From NCBI GenBank assembly GCA_017991515.1, contig JAGOQI010000001.1, positions 1 through 41,640 on the forward strand: a stretch of DNA of 41,640 nt. Reading direction: 5' to 3'. Below are positions 14,914-22,303 of this stretch, in pieces. The DNA comes from Minisyncoccota bacterium (GTDB lineage Bacteria; Patescibacteriota; Minisyncoccia; Phycocordibacterales; UBA9973). Numbering within the stretch: the first letter of the stretch is position 1; the number at the start of each line of letters is the position of its first letter. Under the pieces are notes generated by a model. That model saw nothing but the letters and a program-made list of their open reading frames with translations. It had not been told where the DNA came from and did no database searches. The position numbers were made by a program, and so were the translations under genes.

Positions 14914-15567
14914 ATGAGAAAAAAGAACAGAAGTGCTAGATTTTTTTTAACAAAAATTCTAAAAGCTTTTCAAAGAATTGGCTTATCAAAAATAACAGAT
15001 AACCGAGAAAAAGAAATTGGTGCAAAGCCACCAAAAATAAGGAAAATTTTTCAAAGAATTCTTCAACTTTCCTTTAGAAAACAAATTAACTTTTATACGA
15101 TAAAAGTAAGAACATCCGTTGATGAAGAAAGAAAAAGGTTTAACGATATAGGTAAGATAAAAATTTTAGTTGTTTCTGCAAAACCAGGAGTAGGAGAAGA
15201 AATAGTCTTCTATCGATCCTTTCAAAGAAGAAAAGGTGCTGAGGACAAGGTTATTAAACTAGTTGAAGCTTTGGATATAGAACTTTCTAACCGTCCTTCT
15301 GATTCAAAAGGTAGATTTATGAATCTTGTGCAAATCTCACCCAGAGTAAGTGTTTGGAGGTCTCCTCAATATAAAAGAAATAAAGAGGAGAAAAAAATGT
15401 TTCTCAATCTACCAGTAAAACTATCTGCTTTTATAGAAAAAGAGCAGTATAAATGGAATTACTACCAAGAAGTCCTTAGAAAAAGACTTGGTATTAAAAG
15501 GTATGAATCTGAAATTATTAAAAAGTGGGATATAAAAAACCCTGAAAATGCTGTTCCTGTAAATTAG
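14914..15567 (+). CDS. Hypothetical basic protein (217 aa)
   Basis: Not recognised. The first 60 residues are very basic (RKKNRSARFFLTKILKAFQ) and may bind RNA or membrane. The rest is a soluble mixed domain, with strands near residues 65-95 (INFYTIKVRTSVDEERKRF; IKILVVSAKPGVGEE) and a helical end (KEQYKWNYYQEVLRKRLGI). The ATG at 14914 is preferred to a TTG at 14893 because it begins the basic helix. It is bracketed by terminators on both sides, so it is a single-gene transcript. Confidence 0.6.
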   Translation: MRKKNRSARFFLTKILKAFQRIGLSKITDNREKEIGAKPPKIRKIFQRILQLSFRKQINFYTIKVRTSVDEERKRFNDIGKIKILVVSAKPGVGEEIVFYRSFQRRKGAEDKVIKLVEALDIELSNRPSDSKGRFMNLVQISPRVSVWRSPQYKRNKEEKKMFLNLPVKLSAFIEKEQYKWNYYQEVLRKRLGIKRYESEIIKKWDIKNPENAVPVN

Positions 15568-15578
15568 TTCTCTTATGT

Positions 15579-15606
15579 AAAACCCGGCTAAATGGCGGGT
15601 TTTTTT
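15579..15606 (+). terminator. Intrinsic terminator
   Basis: AAAACCCG and CGGGTTTTTT arms around a small loop (15579-15606), with a T-run. Confidence 0.75.
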
Positions 15607-15624
15607 ATTGTCTTTTAAGAATGT

Positions 15625-15630
15625 TATAAT
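15625..15630 (+). promoter_or_regulatory. -10 box (leaderless-type) of the 50-aa gene
   Basis: TATAAT lies 6 nt before the ATG at 15637. Confidence 0.55.
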
Positions 15631-15636
15631 GTAAAT

Positions 15637-15789
15637 ATGGAAAAAGAACCAATAATAAATTCTGAAAATGTTGAAATCTCTAAATTTGAAGAAAATAAAA
15701 AGGCTTTAACAGATAAAGAAATGGAAGATCTTTATAATGATAAAGACGATGACTATGATAAGCCTTGGCAGAAGGTTCATAATAAATAA
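15637..15789 (+). CDS. Small acidic protein (50 aa)
   Basis: Not recognised. A 50-residue charged protein (start MEKEPIINSENVEIS, end YDKPWQKVHNK) with an acidic run DLYNDKDDDYDKP. Its TATAAT box 6 nt upstream and the 2-nt spacing to msrA (stop 15787-15789, ATG 15792) argue that it is a real gene forming a two-gene operon with msrA. It carries no membrane segment or cysteine. Confidence 0.55.
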   Translation: MEKEPIINSENVEISKFEENKKALTDKEMEDLYNDKDDDYDKPWQKVHNK

Positions 15790-15791
15790 TT

Positions 15792-16313
15792 ATGCAAACT
15801 ATTTACTTAGCAGGAGGGTGTTTTTGGTGTACTGAAGCTGTCTTTAAGAGTATTAAAGGAGTTTCTGAGGTTACCTCTGGTTATACTGGTGGGGAAGTCC
15901 TAAATCCAAGTTATGAACAAATATGTACAGGAAAAACAGGTCATGCCGAAGCTGTGAAAGTTGTTTATGATGAAAGTGTTTTAAAGCTCTCAGATTTACT
16001 TGAAATATTTTTTGCTACCCATGTACCGACAACTTTAAATAGACAAGGGGCTGATGTCGGTACTCAATACCGCAGTGCTATTTTCTTTACAACACCAAGC
16101 CAAGAAGAAGTAGCAAAAGAGTCTATAAAAGAAGCTCAAAAAAACCTCAATGACTCTATTGTTACAGAGATTGTTGCTGCGACAGAATTTTTCCCAGCAG
16201 AGGAATATCATAAGGAGTACTATTTCCGTAACTCAAGACAATCTTATTGCACACTAGTTATAAGTCCAAAACTCGATAAGCTCAGAAAAGACTTTAGTGA
16301 TAAACTATCTTAA
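15792..16313 (+). CDS. msrA: Peptide-methionine (S)-S-oxide reductase
   Basis: Repairs oxidised methionine (S-epimer of the sulfoxide) in proteins. The GCFWC active site is at residues 9-13 (AGGCFWCTEAVF), with the catalytic first Cys. Further family motifs are VTSGYTGG, TGHAEAVKVVYDE, GTQYRSAIFF and AEEYHKEYYFR. At 173 aa it is typical. Only the A domain is present, with no fused MsrB. Reducing power could come from the thioredoxin reductase encoded at 35255-36184. Confidence 0.96.
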   Translation: MQTIYLAGGCFWCTEAVFKSIKGVSEVTSGYTGGEVLNPSYEQICTGKTGHAEAVKVVYDESVLKLSDLLEIFFATHVPTTLNRQGADVGTQYRSAIFFTTPSQEEVAKESIKEAQKNLNDSIVTEIVAATEFFPAEEYHKEYYFRNSRQSYCTLVISPKLDKLRKDFSDKLS

Positions 16314-16317
16314 TTTT

Positions 16318-16929
16318 ATGAATTACGACAAAGAACTAGTTTTATACCAAATATTTTTTATCTTTATTTTACCAATTGCACTTTTGACTTTGGGTATTAT
16401 TCCTATTGCTTGGAGACTAGTAGTCTTATGCGTTTCTATGATTTTTATGTATGGAGTCATACAGCACGAAAAAATATCAGATGAAGTAATGGGTTTATCA
16501 AAAAAAACTTTTCGTAGATCACTTATTCCTTACACAGTATTTACATTAGTAGGAGCTTTTGTTTTTGTTAGGCTCTCTGATGTACTAGCTATAAATCCAA
16601 ATATTCTTTGGTGGCAATATTCTCATTTTCTTTTCTTATTTTTACCAGTCTCACTTCTACAAGAAATAGCTTACCGAGGTTTTCTATTTCCAAAACTTAG
16701 ACAACTAACCCATAAGTGGTGGGTAGTTATAGGTGCAAATACTGTACTTTTCACCTTACTACACATCATTTATCCAACCCCTGGCATAATGCTCCCCGTA
16801 GCATTTTTCTCGGGGTTAGCATTAGCTATAATGTATAGATACTATCCAAACCTTATTTTAATATCTTTATCTCACGCTATCTTGAACTTTATAGCAGTTT
16901 TACACGGTTTCTTTTTTCTAGGTAAATAG
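16318..16929 (+). CDS. CPBP-family intramembrane metalloprotease (Abi/CAAX-like)
   Basis: Rce1-like membrane protease with about six helices. The three signature blocks are present: EIAYRGFLFP (E-x3-R), LHIIYPTPG with the second-motif His, and SHAILNF with the third His. Bacterial CPBP proteins act in peptide processing or bacteriocin self-immunity; the partner here is unknown. The first motif has QE in place of EE before the Arg, so the first Glu is lost and activity is less certain. The ATG at 16318 follows the msrA stop by 4 nt; an in-frame GTG at 16297 lies inside msrA. Confidence 0.87.
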   Translation: MNYDKELVLYQIFFIFILPIALLTLGIIPIAWRLVVLCVSMIFMYGVIQHEKISDEVMGLSKKTFRRSLIPYTVFTLVGAFVFVRLSDVLAINPNILWWQYSHFLFLFLPVSLLQEIAYRGFLFPKLRQLTHKWWVVIGANTVLFTLLHIIYPTPGIMLPVAFFSGLALAIMYRYYPNLILISLSHAILNFIAVLHGFFFLGK

Positions 16930-16972
16930 TCTTGTAGTCTAACTATTGATATAGGGGTATACTTTAAACAGT

Positions 16973-17755
16973 ATGATCAAATTTTTCACAATTTTCTCTC
17001 TTTCTTTAATGCTTTCTTTTCAAAATAGTTTTGCTGTTAGTCAGTTACCAGCGAACACTGTTTCTATAGATCCAACTGACGCTACTATAGGTTCGCCTAT
17101 AAAGATAAATGCACTTGTTTATAATAATCAAAAGAATTCAGTAACTTTTACTATAGAGTTTAAAACAGGGGATTTAATAATAGGGAAGCCAGTAGTCAGT
17201 GCTATACCAGCTCTTAGTGCTAAAACTGTTTCTGTGGACTGGAAACAACCAGAGACTCAAATTCAGGTAAATGTGTCTATAACTTCTGCGATAAATAACC
17301 AAAGAAAAGATTTAGTTGAGCTTCATGGATTAGTAGGTTCGATACTCGTTGGGCAAGGAGTTACTTCTAAATCTATCACTATACCGGAAGGCAAGATACA
17401 AGAGATTTATTTTTCAACAAGAGAAAAAATTGAAACATTTCGCAAGAAGCAAGCCGTGTACTTTGCAGAACTTAGAGACAAAACTAAGGCAAAATTAGGA
17501 ATAGAAATAAAAGATAAAATTATTGAAAATATAACTCCTGATTTTGCTGATATGGCTCCTCAAGTAGGGACAGAAAAAAATCCTGAAAATCTTAGTGATT
17601 TGAATAAGGCAGAACTAGATAATCCTATGGATTATGGGACATTGATATATTCCACAGCATTAGCATCTCTTTTTGGTATTATTTGGATGTTTTACACAGC
17701 ATTTGCCTTATTGATTATTCTTATTCTAAGATCTTTATTCAGGATGTTTATATAA
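16973..17755 (+). CDS. Secreted Ig-like (CARDB-type) protein with C-terminal membrane anchor
   Basis: A signal peptide (FFTIFSLSLMLSFQNSFA, residues 4-21) leads into a beta-sandwich-like domain of about 90 residues (GSPIKINALVYNNQKNSV, then FTIEFKTGDLIIGKPVV and LSAKTVSVDWKQPE). This has the pattern of CARDB/Ig-like cell-adhesion domains. A helical charged region follows, and a membrane helix near the C-terminus (about 225-255). A TATACT box is 8 nt before the ATG. It precedes the MreD-like/PBP2 pair by 34 nt, so it may serve the cell envelope. The fold call is inferred from sequence pattern. Confidence 0.6.
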   Translation: MIKFFTIFSLSLMLSFQNSFAVSQLPANTVSIDPTDATIGSPIKINALVYNNQKNSVTFTIEFKTGDLIIGKPVVSAIPALSAKTVSVDWKQPETQIQVNVSITSAINNQRKDLVELHGLVGSILVGQGVTSKSITIPEGKIQEIYFSTREKIETFRKKQAVYFAELRDKTKAKLGIEIKDKIIENITPDFADMAPQVGTEKNPENLSDLNKAELDNPMDYGTLIYSTALASLFGIIWMFYTAFALLIILILRSLFRMFI

Positions 17756-17777
17756 AAAATCCTGTCTCTTTTTGTGC

Positions 17778-17783
17778 TAAAAT
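17778..17783 (+). promoter_or_regulatory. -10 box (leaderless-type) of the MreD-like/PBP2 pair
   Basis: TAAAAT lies 6 nt before the ATG at 17790. Confidence 0.45.
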
Positions 17784-17789
17784 AGCCCT

Positions 17790-18071
17790 ATGATTCGGAC
17801 TATTTTTTATCTAGTTATTTTATTTGGGGCGACACTATTTCTGCCTTTTTGGATTCAAATAACTCTTTATTTGATAGGATTTTTTATCATTAAACATAAA
17901 GTATCTATGTTGGCTCCAGCTCTATTTGCTGACATTTGGTATGCGCCAAGCGACACGATATCTTTGGGTAACTATAAGACCTTTTTAATTATCTTAGGAT
18001 TTTTAATAATTTATTTTTTGATTAGTAAGACAACTAGAGTTAGAGAAAAATATGATTTTGAGAAGAAATAA
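17790..18071 (+). CDS. Small membrane protein in the mreD position (93 aa)
   Basis: Three closely spaced hydrophobic helices (about 3-22, 25-48, 64-82) with a charged C-terminus. By position directly upstream of PBP2, and overlapping it by 20 nt, it sits where mreD sits in many rod-system operons. At 93 aa it is much shorter than MreD (about 160) and shows no diagnostic motif, so it is either a strongly reduced MreD-like protein or unrelated. Confidence 0.6.
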   Translation: MIRTIFYLVILFGATLFLPFWIQITLYLIGFFIIKHKVSMLAPALFADIWYAPSDTISLGNYKTFLIILGFLIIYFLISKTTRVREKYDFEKK

Positions 18072-19728
18072 AAAAAGAAAAATACATGAAATTTATCCAG
18101 ATGAAATACTCTTGGATGTTCACAATCTGCCATCTTTTGATCGGCAGCAATTTGAGGGTCAACTTGAAAGACCTATTAGTAAATCAACAATATCATCATT
18201 GTTCATATTTATTCTTATAATTGCTTTTATTTTTACTATTAGATTAACAACTGTTCAGGTTGTTAGAGGCGAGAGCTATGCTACAAAAAGTGAAAATAAT
18301 AGTTTGGATAGCATCCCTATTTTTGCTGACAGAGGCGTTATTTATGATAGAAATGGTGTTGAATTGGTTTGGAATATTGTGGATGAAGTAGCATCTCTAA
18401 CGAAGCGCTCTTATACACCTGATCATGGCTTCTCTAATGTTTTAGGTTATGTTTCTTATCCGACCAAAGACTCAAGTGGTAATCTATGGCAACAAAAAAC
18501 TATAGGTAAAGATGGTGTAGAAAAAGAGTTTGATGAAGAACTCTCAGGTGTTAATGGTAAAAAGCTGGTAGAGACTAATGTTGCAGGAGAATTTGTTTCT
18601 GAGGGAGGAATAGAAGCTTCCATACAAGGTCAAAATGTTTATCTTTCTTTGGATAGTAGAATTCAAAAAGCTCTTTATCAAGGGATTGCTGACTTAGCAG
18701 CTGCATCGGGGTATGTTGGAGGAACAGGGTTAGTTATGGATATAAAAACTGGAGAGTTATATGCGATGACAAGTTACCCAGAGTATAATTCAAACATTAT
18801 TTCTGAAGGTAAAGATACTGCAATCATAAAGAGTTATTTGCAAAGTTCATCAAAACCACTTCTCAACCGTGCTATTGACGGAGTTTATACACCTGGATCT
18901 ATAGTCAAACCGTTTTTTGCTGTCGGCGCACTTGAAGAAGGTGTGATAACTTCTAACAAGGTTATTTATACAAATGGTAAATTAGAAATACCAAATCCGT
19001 ATAACCCTAAACTTACTACAATATTTAAAGACAATGCAGATCACGGGCCTGTTGATATGAAAAAAGCTCTCGCTGTATCTTCCAATGTTTATTTCTATCA
19101 AATAGGTGGTGGTTTCGGTAGTCAAAAAGGTTTGGGTATTAACTTGCTAGAAAAATATGCAAAGGCATTTGGTATAGGAGAAAAAACAGGGGTAGATATA
19201 GGAGGAGAGAGAGAGGGAAATATTCCAAGTATAGAGTGGAAAGCAAAAAAATTTCCAGGAGACGCCTGGAGAGTCGGAGACACTTACAACACTTCTATTG
19301 GTCAATATGGTTTTCAAGTAACGCCTCTTCAAATGGCTAGAGCTATAGCAGGGATTGCTTCTAAAGGCACACTTCAAACCCCAACAATCCGTAAAGTTGA
19401 TACTATTCCAAAAGGTACAAATGTAGGTATCAGTGATAGTTCTTACGGGGCTGTACACGAAGGGATGCGACTAGGTGTGCTAGAGGGGACAAACAGGGCA
19501 CTAAACGACGAGGTTGTTCATATAGCCGCTAAGTCTGGTACTGCTCAGATTAAAAATAATACTAGAGTAAACTCTTGGGCAATCGGATTTTTTCCTTATG
19601 AAAATCCTAGATTTTCTTTTGCTGTTTTGATGGAAGATGGACCCAAGGTTTCCTCAGGCGCAGTCCATGCCTTCAAGCCAGTTTTACAGGTCCTGAAAGA
19701 CAATCCGGAAATTTTGACGAAGTATTAA
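18052..19728 (+). CDS. mrdA: Penicillin-binding protein 2 (class B transpeptidase)
   Basis: Cross-links peptidoglycan during cell elongation. After a cytoplasmic basic start and one membrane helix (about 46-68), a dimerisation region follows (FADRGVIYDRNGVELVWN), then the transpeptidase domain. Active-site motifs are SIVK (Ser about 283), SSN (about 343) and KSGT (about 494). At 558 aa it is in the normal range. The position behind a possible MreD and the motif GVEKEFDEELSGVNGK favour PBP2 over FtsI, which is encoded separately at 22290-24005. It overlaps the upstream gene by 20 nt. Confidence 0.9.
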   Translation: MILRRNKKRKIHEIYPDEILLDVHNLPSFDRQQFEGQLERPISKSTISSLFIFILIIAFIFTIRLTTVQVVRGESYATKSENNSLDSIPIFADRGVIYDRNGVELVWNIVDEVASLTKRSYTPDHGFSNVLGYVSYPTKDSSGNLWQQKTIGKDGVEKEFDEELSGVNGKKLVETNVAGEFVSEGGIEASIQGQNVYLSLDSRIQKALYQGIADLAAASGYVGGTGLVMDIKTGELYAMTSYPEYNSNIISEGKDTAIIKSYLQSSSKPLLNRAIDGVYTPGSIVKPFFAVGALEEGVITSNKVIYTNGKLEIPNPYNPKLTTIFKDNADHGPVDMKKALAVSSNVYFYQIGGGFGSQKGLGINLLEKYAKAFGIGEKTGVDIGGEREGNIPSIEWKAKKFPGDAWRVGDTYNTSIGQYGFQVTPLQMARAIAGIASKGTLQTPTIRKVDTIPKGTNVGISDSSYGAVHEGMRLGVLEGTNRALNDEVVHIAAKSGTAQIKNNTRVNSWAIGFFPYENPRFSFAVLMEDGPKVSSGAVHAFKPVLQVLKDNPEILTKY

Positions 19729-19754
19729 AAAAGAGCTATATTTATCTCTTAATT

Positions 19755-20213
19755 ATGAAAGAATATATTACTAAAGAAAATAAAATAGCACTTGAAAAAG
19801 AACTAGCAGAACTCTCTGGTCCAAAACGCAAAGAAACTATTGCGGCTGTTGAATATGCCAAGAGTCTTGGTGACTTATCAGAAAATGCTGAATACCATGC
19901 CGCTCGTGAAGCGCAAGGTAAACTCGAAGACCGCATCCAACAAATAGAGTACACACTCAAGTATGGTGAAGTAGTAGAAAAACCAACTGATGGAAGTATT
20001 GCTGTAGGATGTACTGTAGTTATCCAAAAAGAAAATGAGAGCAACACTAGAACATTTTTGATAGTTGGATCAGACGAAACAGATATGTTCTCTGGCAAAA
20101 TCTCTTACAAAAGTCCAATAGGGCAAGCATTGATGGGTAATAAAAAAGGTGACAACATAACCGTCGCAACCCCAAAAGGCGATACTGTTTATAAGATAGT
20201 TTCGGTTAGTTAG
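19755..20213 (+). CDS. greA: Transcription elongation factor GreA
   Basis: Rescues backtracked RNA polymerase by stimulating transcript cleavage. The N-terminal coiled coil carries the acidic tip residues in LGDLSENAEYHAAREAQGK, and the C-terminal FKBP-like domain ends SPIGQALMGNKKGDNITV. At 152 aa it is slightly shorter than E. coli GreA (158) and complete. Confidence 0.96.
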   Translation: MKEYITKENKIALEKELAELSGPKRKETIAAVEYAKSLGDLSENAEYHAAREAQGKLEDRIQQIEYTLKYGEVVEKPTDGSIAVGCTVVIQKENESNTRTFLIVGSDETDMFSGKISYKSPIGQALMGNKKGDNITVATPKGDTVYKIVSVS

Positions 20214-20215
20214 GT

Positions 20216-20494
20216 TTAGTAATTTGTTTCTTGGACGCTCTTCTTACTTAAAAGACGAATTGATGTAATACTAGGATGTAATATTAATAATATTAATCCT
20301 AGTATTAATATACCTAAACCAAAATAAAGAGAGGTGTCTGGACTAAATGTATCTGTAAGGCATGGTGTGCCATTTGGGGTTCCTCTACAGCCACCAACTT
20401 CAAATATGTTATTAAAAATTTTACCAGAAGCAATGAACCATCCAACTATCGAAATACCTAAAAATAGTAATTGTTTCAAAATAAATTTTTTCAT
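20216..20494 (-). CDS. Small two-helix membrane protein, hypothetical (92 aa)
   Basis: Not recognised. An N-terminal membrane helix (FILKQLLFLGISIVGWFIA) is followed by an extracytoplasmic loop with two Cys (GGCRGTPNGTPCLTD) likely forming a disulphide. A second helix (YFGLGILILGLILLILH) and a short cytoplasmic tail follow. It is convergent with greA, with stops 2 nt apart. Similar two-helix proteins with a Cys-containing loop are common in Parcubacteria. Confidence 0.6.
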   Translation of the reverse strand: MKKFILKQLLFLGISIVGWFIASGKIFNNIFEVGGCRGTPNGTPCLTDTFSPDTSLYFGLGILILGLILLILHPSITSIRLLSKKSVQETNY

Positions 20495-20540
20495 GTTTTT
20501 ATTATAACACCTAGAGTTATTTGTAATAAATTCACTATAA

Positions 20541-20566
20541 GCCGCCCTTAAAGGGTGGCTTTTTTG
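20541..20566 (+). terminator. Intrinsic terminator upstream of the dcw cluster
   Basis: GCCGCCCTT (20541-20549) pairs with AAGGGTGGC (20551-20559), one G-U pair, followed by a run of T. It isolates the mraZ operon from plus-strand transcripts coming from greA. Confidence 0.75.
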
Positions 20567-20594
20567 TTATCCACAGCCTATAAATTTGCTAATA

Positions 20595-20640
20595 GGGAGG
20601 GAAGTGGAGTAAAATGGTATCAAGTGGTAAGGAGTGGTAA
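20595..20640 (+). promoter_or_regulatory. MraZ operator: TGG repeats at 10-bp period
   Basis: TGGAG (20605), TGGTA (20615), TGGTA (20625) and TGGTA (20635) start exactly 10 bp apart, with a fifth weaker GGGAG at 20595. MraZ proteins are known to bind TGG-type boxes repeated once per helical turn upstream of their own gene, so this is a self-regulatory site of the division cluster. Confidence 0.85.
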
Positions 20641-20660
20641 ATCGTAATTTAAGGTTCAAC

Positions 20661-21095
20661 ATGTTAATCGGAGAATACAAACATACAATAGATGACAAGA
20701 ACAGAATGTCTTTTCCTATCAAGTTCCGAAAGGAAATGGGGAAGAGCGTTGTTATAACACCTGGACTTGATAAATGTTTGTTTATATTCACACAGAAAGA
20801 GTGGTCAAAAATTGCAAGTAAGCTAGCTGATAGTTCTATGTTGCAAGCTGACAATCGAAGTTTCAATAGATATCTTTTAGGTGGTGCTACAGAAGTAGGT
20901 GTAGATCCACAAGGGCGGATCCTTATCCCGGACTTTCTCAAAGACAGGGCGGGGCTCGTGGGTAAGGTCGCCATTGTGGGTGTGCACACACGAGTAGAGC
21001 TCTGGGATCAAACACTTTGGGATACCTATAAAAAGTCGGTTGAAAAGCAAGCAGACCAACTCGCTGAAAAACTCGGTGGTGTTGGCGTACTTTAA
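20661..21095 (+). CDS. mraZ: Transcriptional regulator MraZ
   Basis: DNA-binding regulator of the dcw cluster with two AbrB-like repeats. The first is MLIGEYKHTIDDKNRMSFP and the second RYLLGGATEVGVDPQGRILIP. The start at 20661 is chosen because MLIGEY is the conserved N-terminus; an in-frame GTG at 20634 lies in the operator. At 145 aa it is normal. The stop abuts the rsmH ATG (TAA-ATG), and its binding boxes lie just upstream, so it controls the mraZ-rsmH-ftsL-ftsI unit. Confidence 0.96.
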   Translation: MLIGEYKHTIDDKNRMSFPIKFRKEMGKSVVITPGLDKCLFIFTQKEWSKIASKLADSSMLQADNRSFNRYLLGGATEVGVDPQGRILIPDFLKDRAGLVGKVAIVGVHTRVELWDQTLWDTYKKSVEKQADQLAEKLGGVGVL

Positions 21096-21965
21096 ATGCA
21101 TACACCTGTACTTTTACATGAATCAATAACTGCTCTCGAAATAAAAAAGGGAGATGTCGTCGTCGATGGTACTTTTGGTGGTGGTGGGCATAGCAAATCT
21201 ATCTATGATTCTTTTGGTAAAGATATAAAACTTATTTGTGTTGACCTAGATGAAGATGCGCAAACTCGTTTTGAAAATTTATTCAAAGGCACTAAGGCGA
21301 TCTTTGTTCATAACAACTATAAAAATACCAAAGAAATATTAGCGGAAGCTAAAGAGACAAAGGCTGATAAAGTCCTACTAGATATTGGTACTAGTTCATT
21401 CCAACTAGACTCTGATACTAGGGGATTTTCATTCAACAGTGACTCACCTTTGCAGATGACTCTTTCTAAACAAGGTTCTCATACAGGTTTTAATGCTTAT
21501 GACATTGTTAATACTTGGGGAGAATCTTCTATTGCTGACATTATCTTTTATTATGGCGAAGAAACTTTTGCTAGAAAAATAGCTAAAATGATAGTTAAGA
21601 CTAGAGAAACCACTCCAATCAAAACCTCAAAGGATTTGGCAGATTTGATAGCTAACACTATCAAAAGAAAAGGCCGTCTTCATCCAGCAACCAAAACATT
21701 TCAAGCTCTTCGAATAGCAGTTAATGATGAACTTAGTGTACTTAAAGAGTCATTGAACTCTTGGTGGGAACATCTTTCCCCAAATGGCAGATTAGCAGTT
21801 ATAACTTTTCACAGCTTAGAAGACAGAATTGTGAAGCAGTGGATGGTAAATCAAACAGAAGAAAAACGCGTTATCACAAAAAAACCTATTACTCCTAGTG
21901 ACGAAGAATTAAAATCAAACCCTCGTTCTCGTAGTGCAAAATTAAGAATTATAGAAAAAATATAA
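21096..21965 (+). CDS. rsmH: 16S rRNA (cytosine(1402)-N4)-methyltransferase
   Basis: S-adenosylmethionine-dependent N4-methylation of C1402 in the decoding site of 16S rRNA. Motifs: HTPVLLHESITAL start, SAM-binding VVDGTFGGGGHSKS, the catalytic block LLDIGTSSFQLD, RGFSFNSDSPLQM, and near the end RLAVITFHSLEDRIVKQW. At 289 aa it is slightly shorter than typical (about 310). It is the second gene of the dcw cluster, translationally adjacent to mraZ. Confidence 0.96.
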   Translation: MHTPVLLHESITALEIKKGDVVVDGTFGGGGHSKSIYDSFGKDIKLICVDLDEDAQTRFENLFKGTKAIFVHNNYKNTKEILAEAKETKADKVLLDIGTSSFQLDSDTRGFSFNSDSPLQMTLSKQGSHTGFNAYDIVNTWGESSIADIIFYYGEETFARKIAKMIVKTRETTPIKTSKDLADLIANTIKRKGRLHPATKTFQALRIAVNDELSVLKESLNSWWEHLSPNGRLAVITFHSLEDRIVKQWMVNQTEEKRVITKKPITPSDEELKSNPRSRSAKLRIIEKI

Positions 21966-21970
21966 AAAAT

Positions 21971-22303
21971 ATGATGACCAAAATAAAAAACAATATAAAA
22001 GCTTTTCCAGGATACGCAGTTTTCCTTAAGAAAATGAGTACTTATTGTTTTGTTGGTACTGGTATTTTATTTGCTTTATATATGTATGTTGTAGGTTCTA
22101 TTACTTTCTCTGTAGTAGAGAGAAAAGGCCTTGAAGAGACAAATAGAAATCTACTATCTGATATAGGTATGCAAGAACTCCGATATTTAGCTCAAGAGAA
22201 GAGGCTCACAAAGGAAGTCGCATATAGTACTGGTCTTATTGATGCAAAATCTTTGGTTTTCACTACCAAACAGAGTGCATTTGCTTGGAATGCAGGACGC
22301 TAA
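21971..22303 (+). CDS. ftsL: FtsL-like single-pass division protein (110 aa)
   Basis: A basic cytoplasmic N-terminus, one membrane helix (about 26-50, CFVGTGILFALYMYVVGSI) and a short extracytoplasmic coiled-coil part (VERKGLEETNRNLLSDIGM). This is the architecture of FtsL, and the gene lies in the usual ftsL position between rsmH and ftsI. FtsL sequences are poorly conserved, so the name rests mainly on position and topology. Its 3' end overlaps the ftsI start by 14 nt. Confidence 0.7.
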   Translation: MMTKIKNNIKAFPGYAVFLKKMSTYCFVGTGILFALYMYVVGSITFSVVERKGLEETNRNLLSDIGMQELRYLAQEKRLTKEVAYSTGLIDAKSLVFTTKQSAFAWNAGR

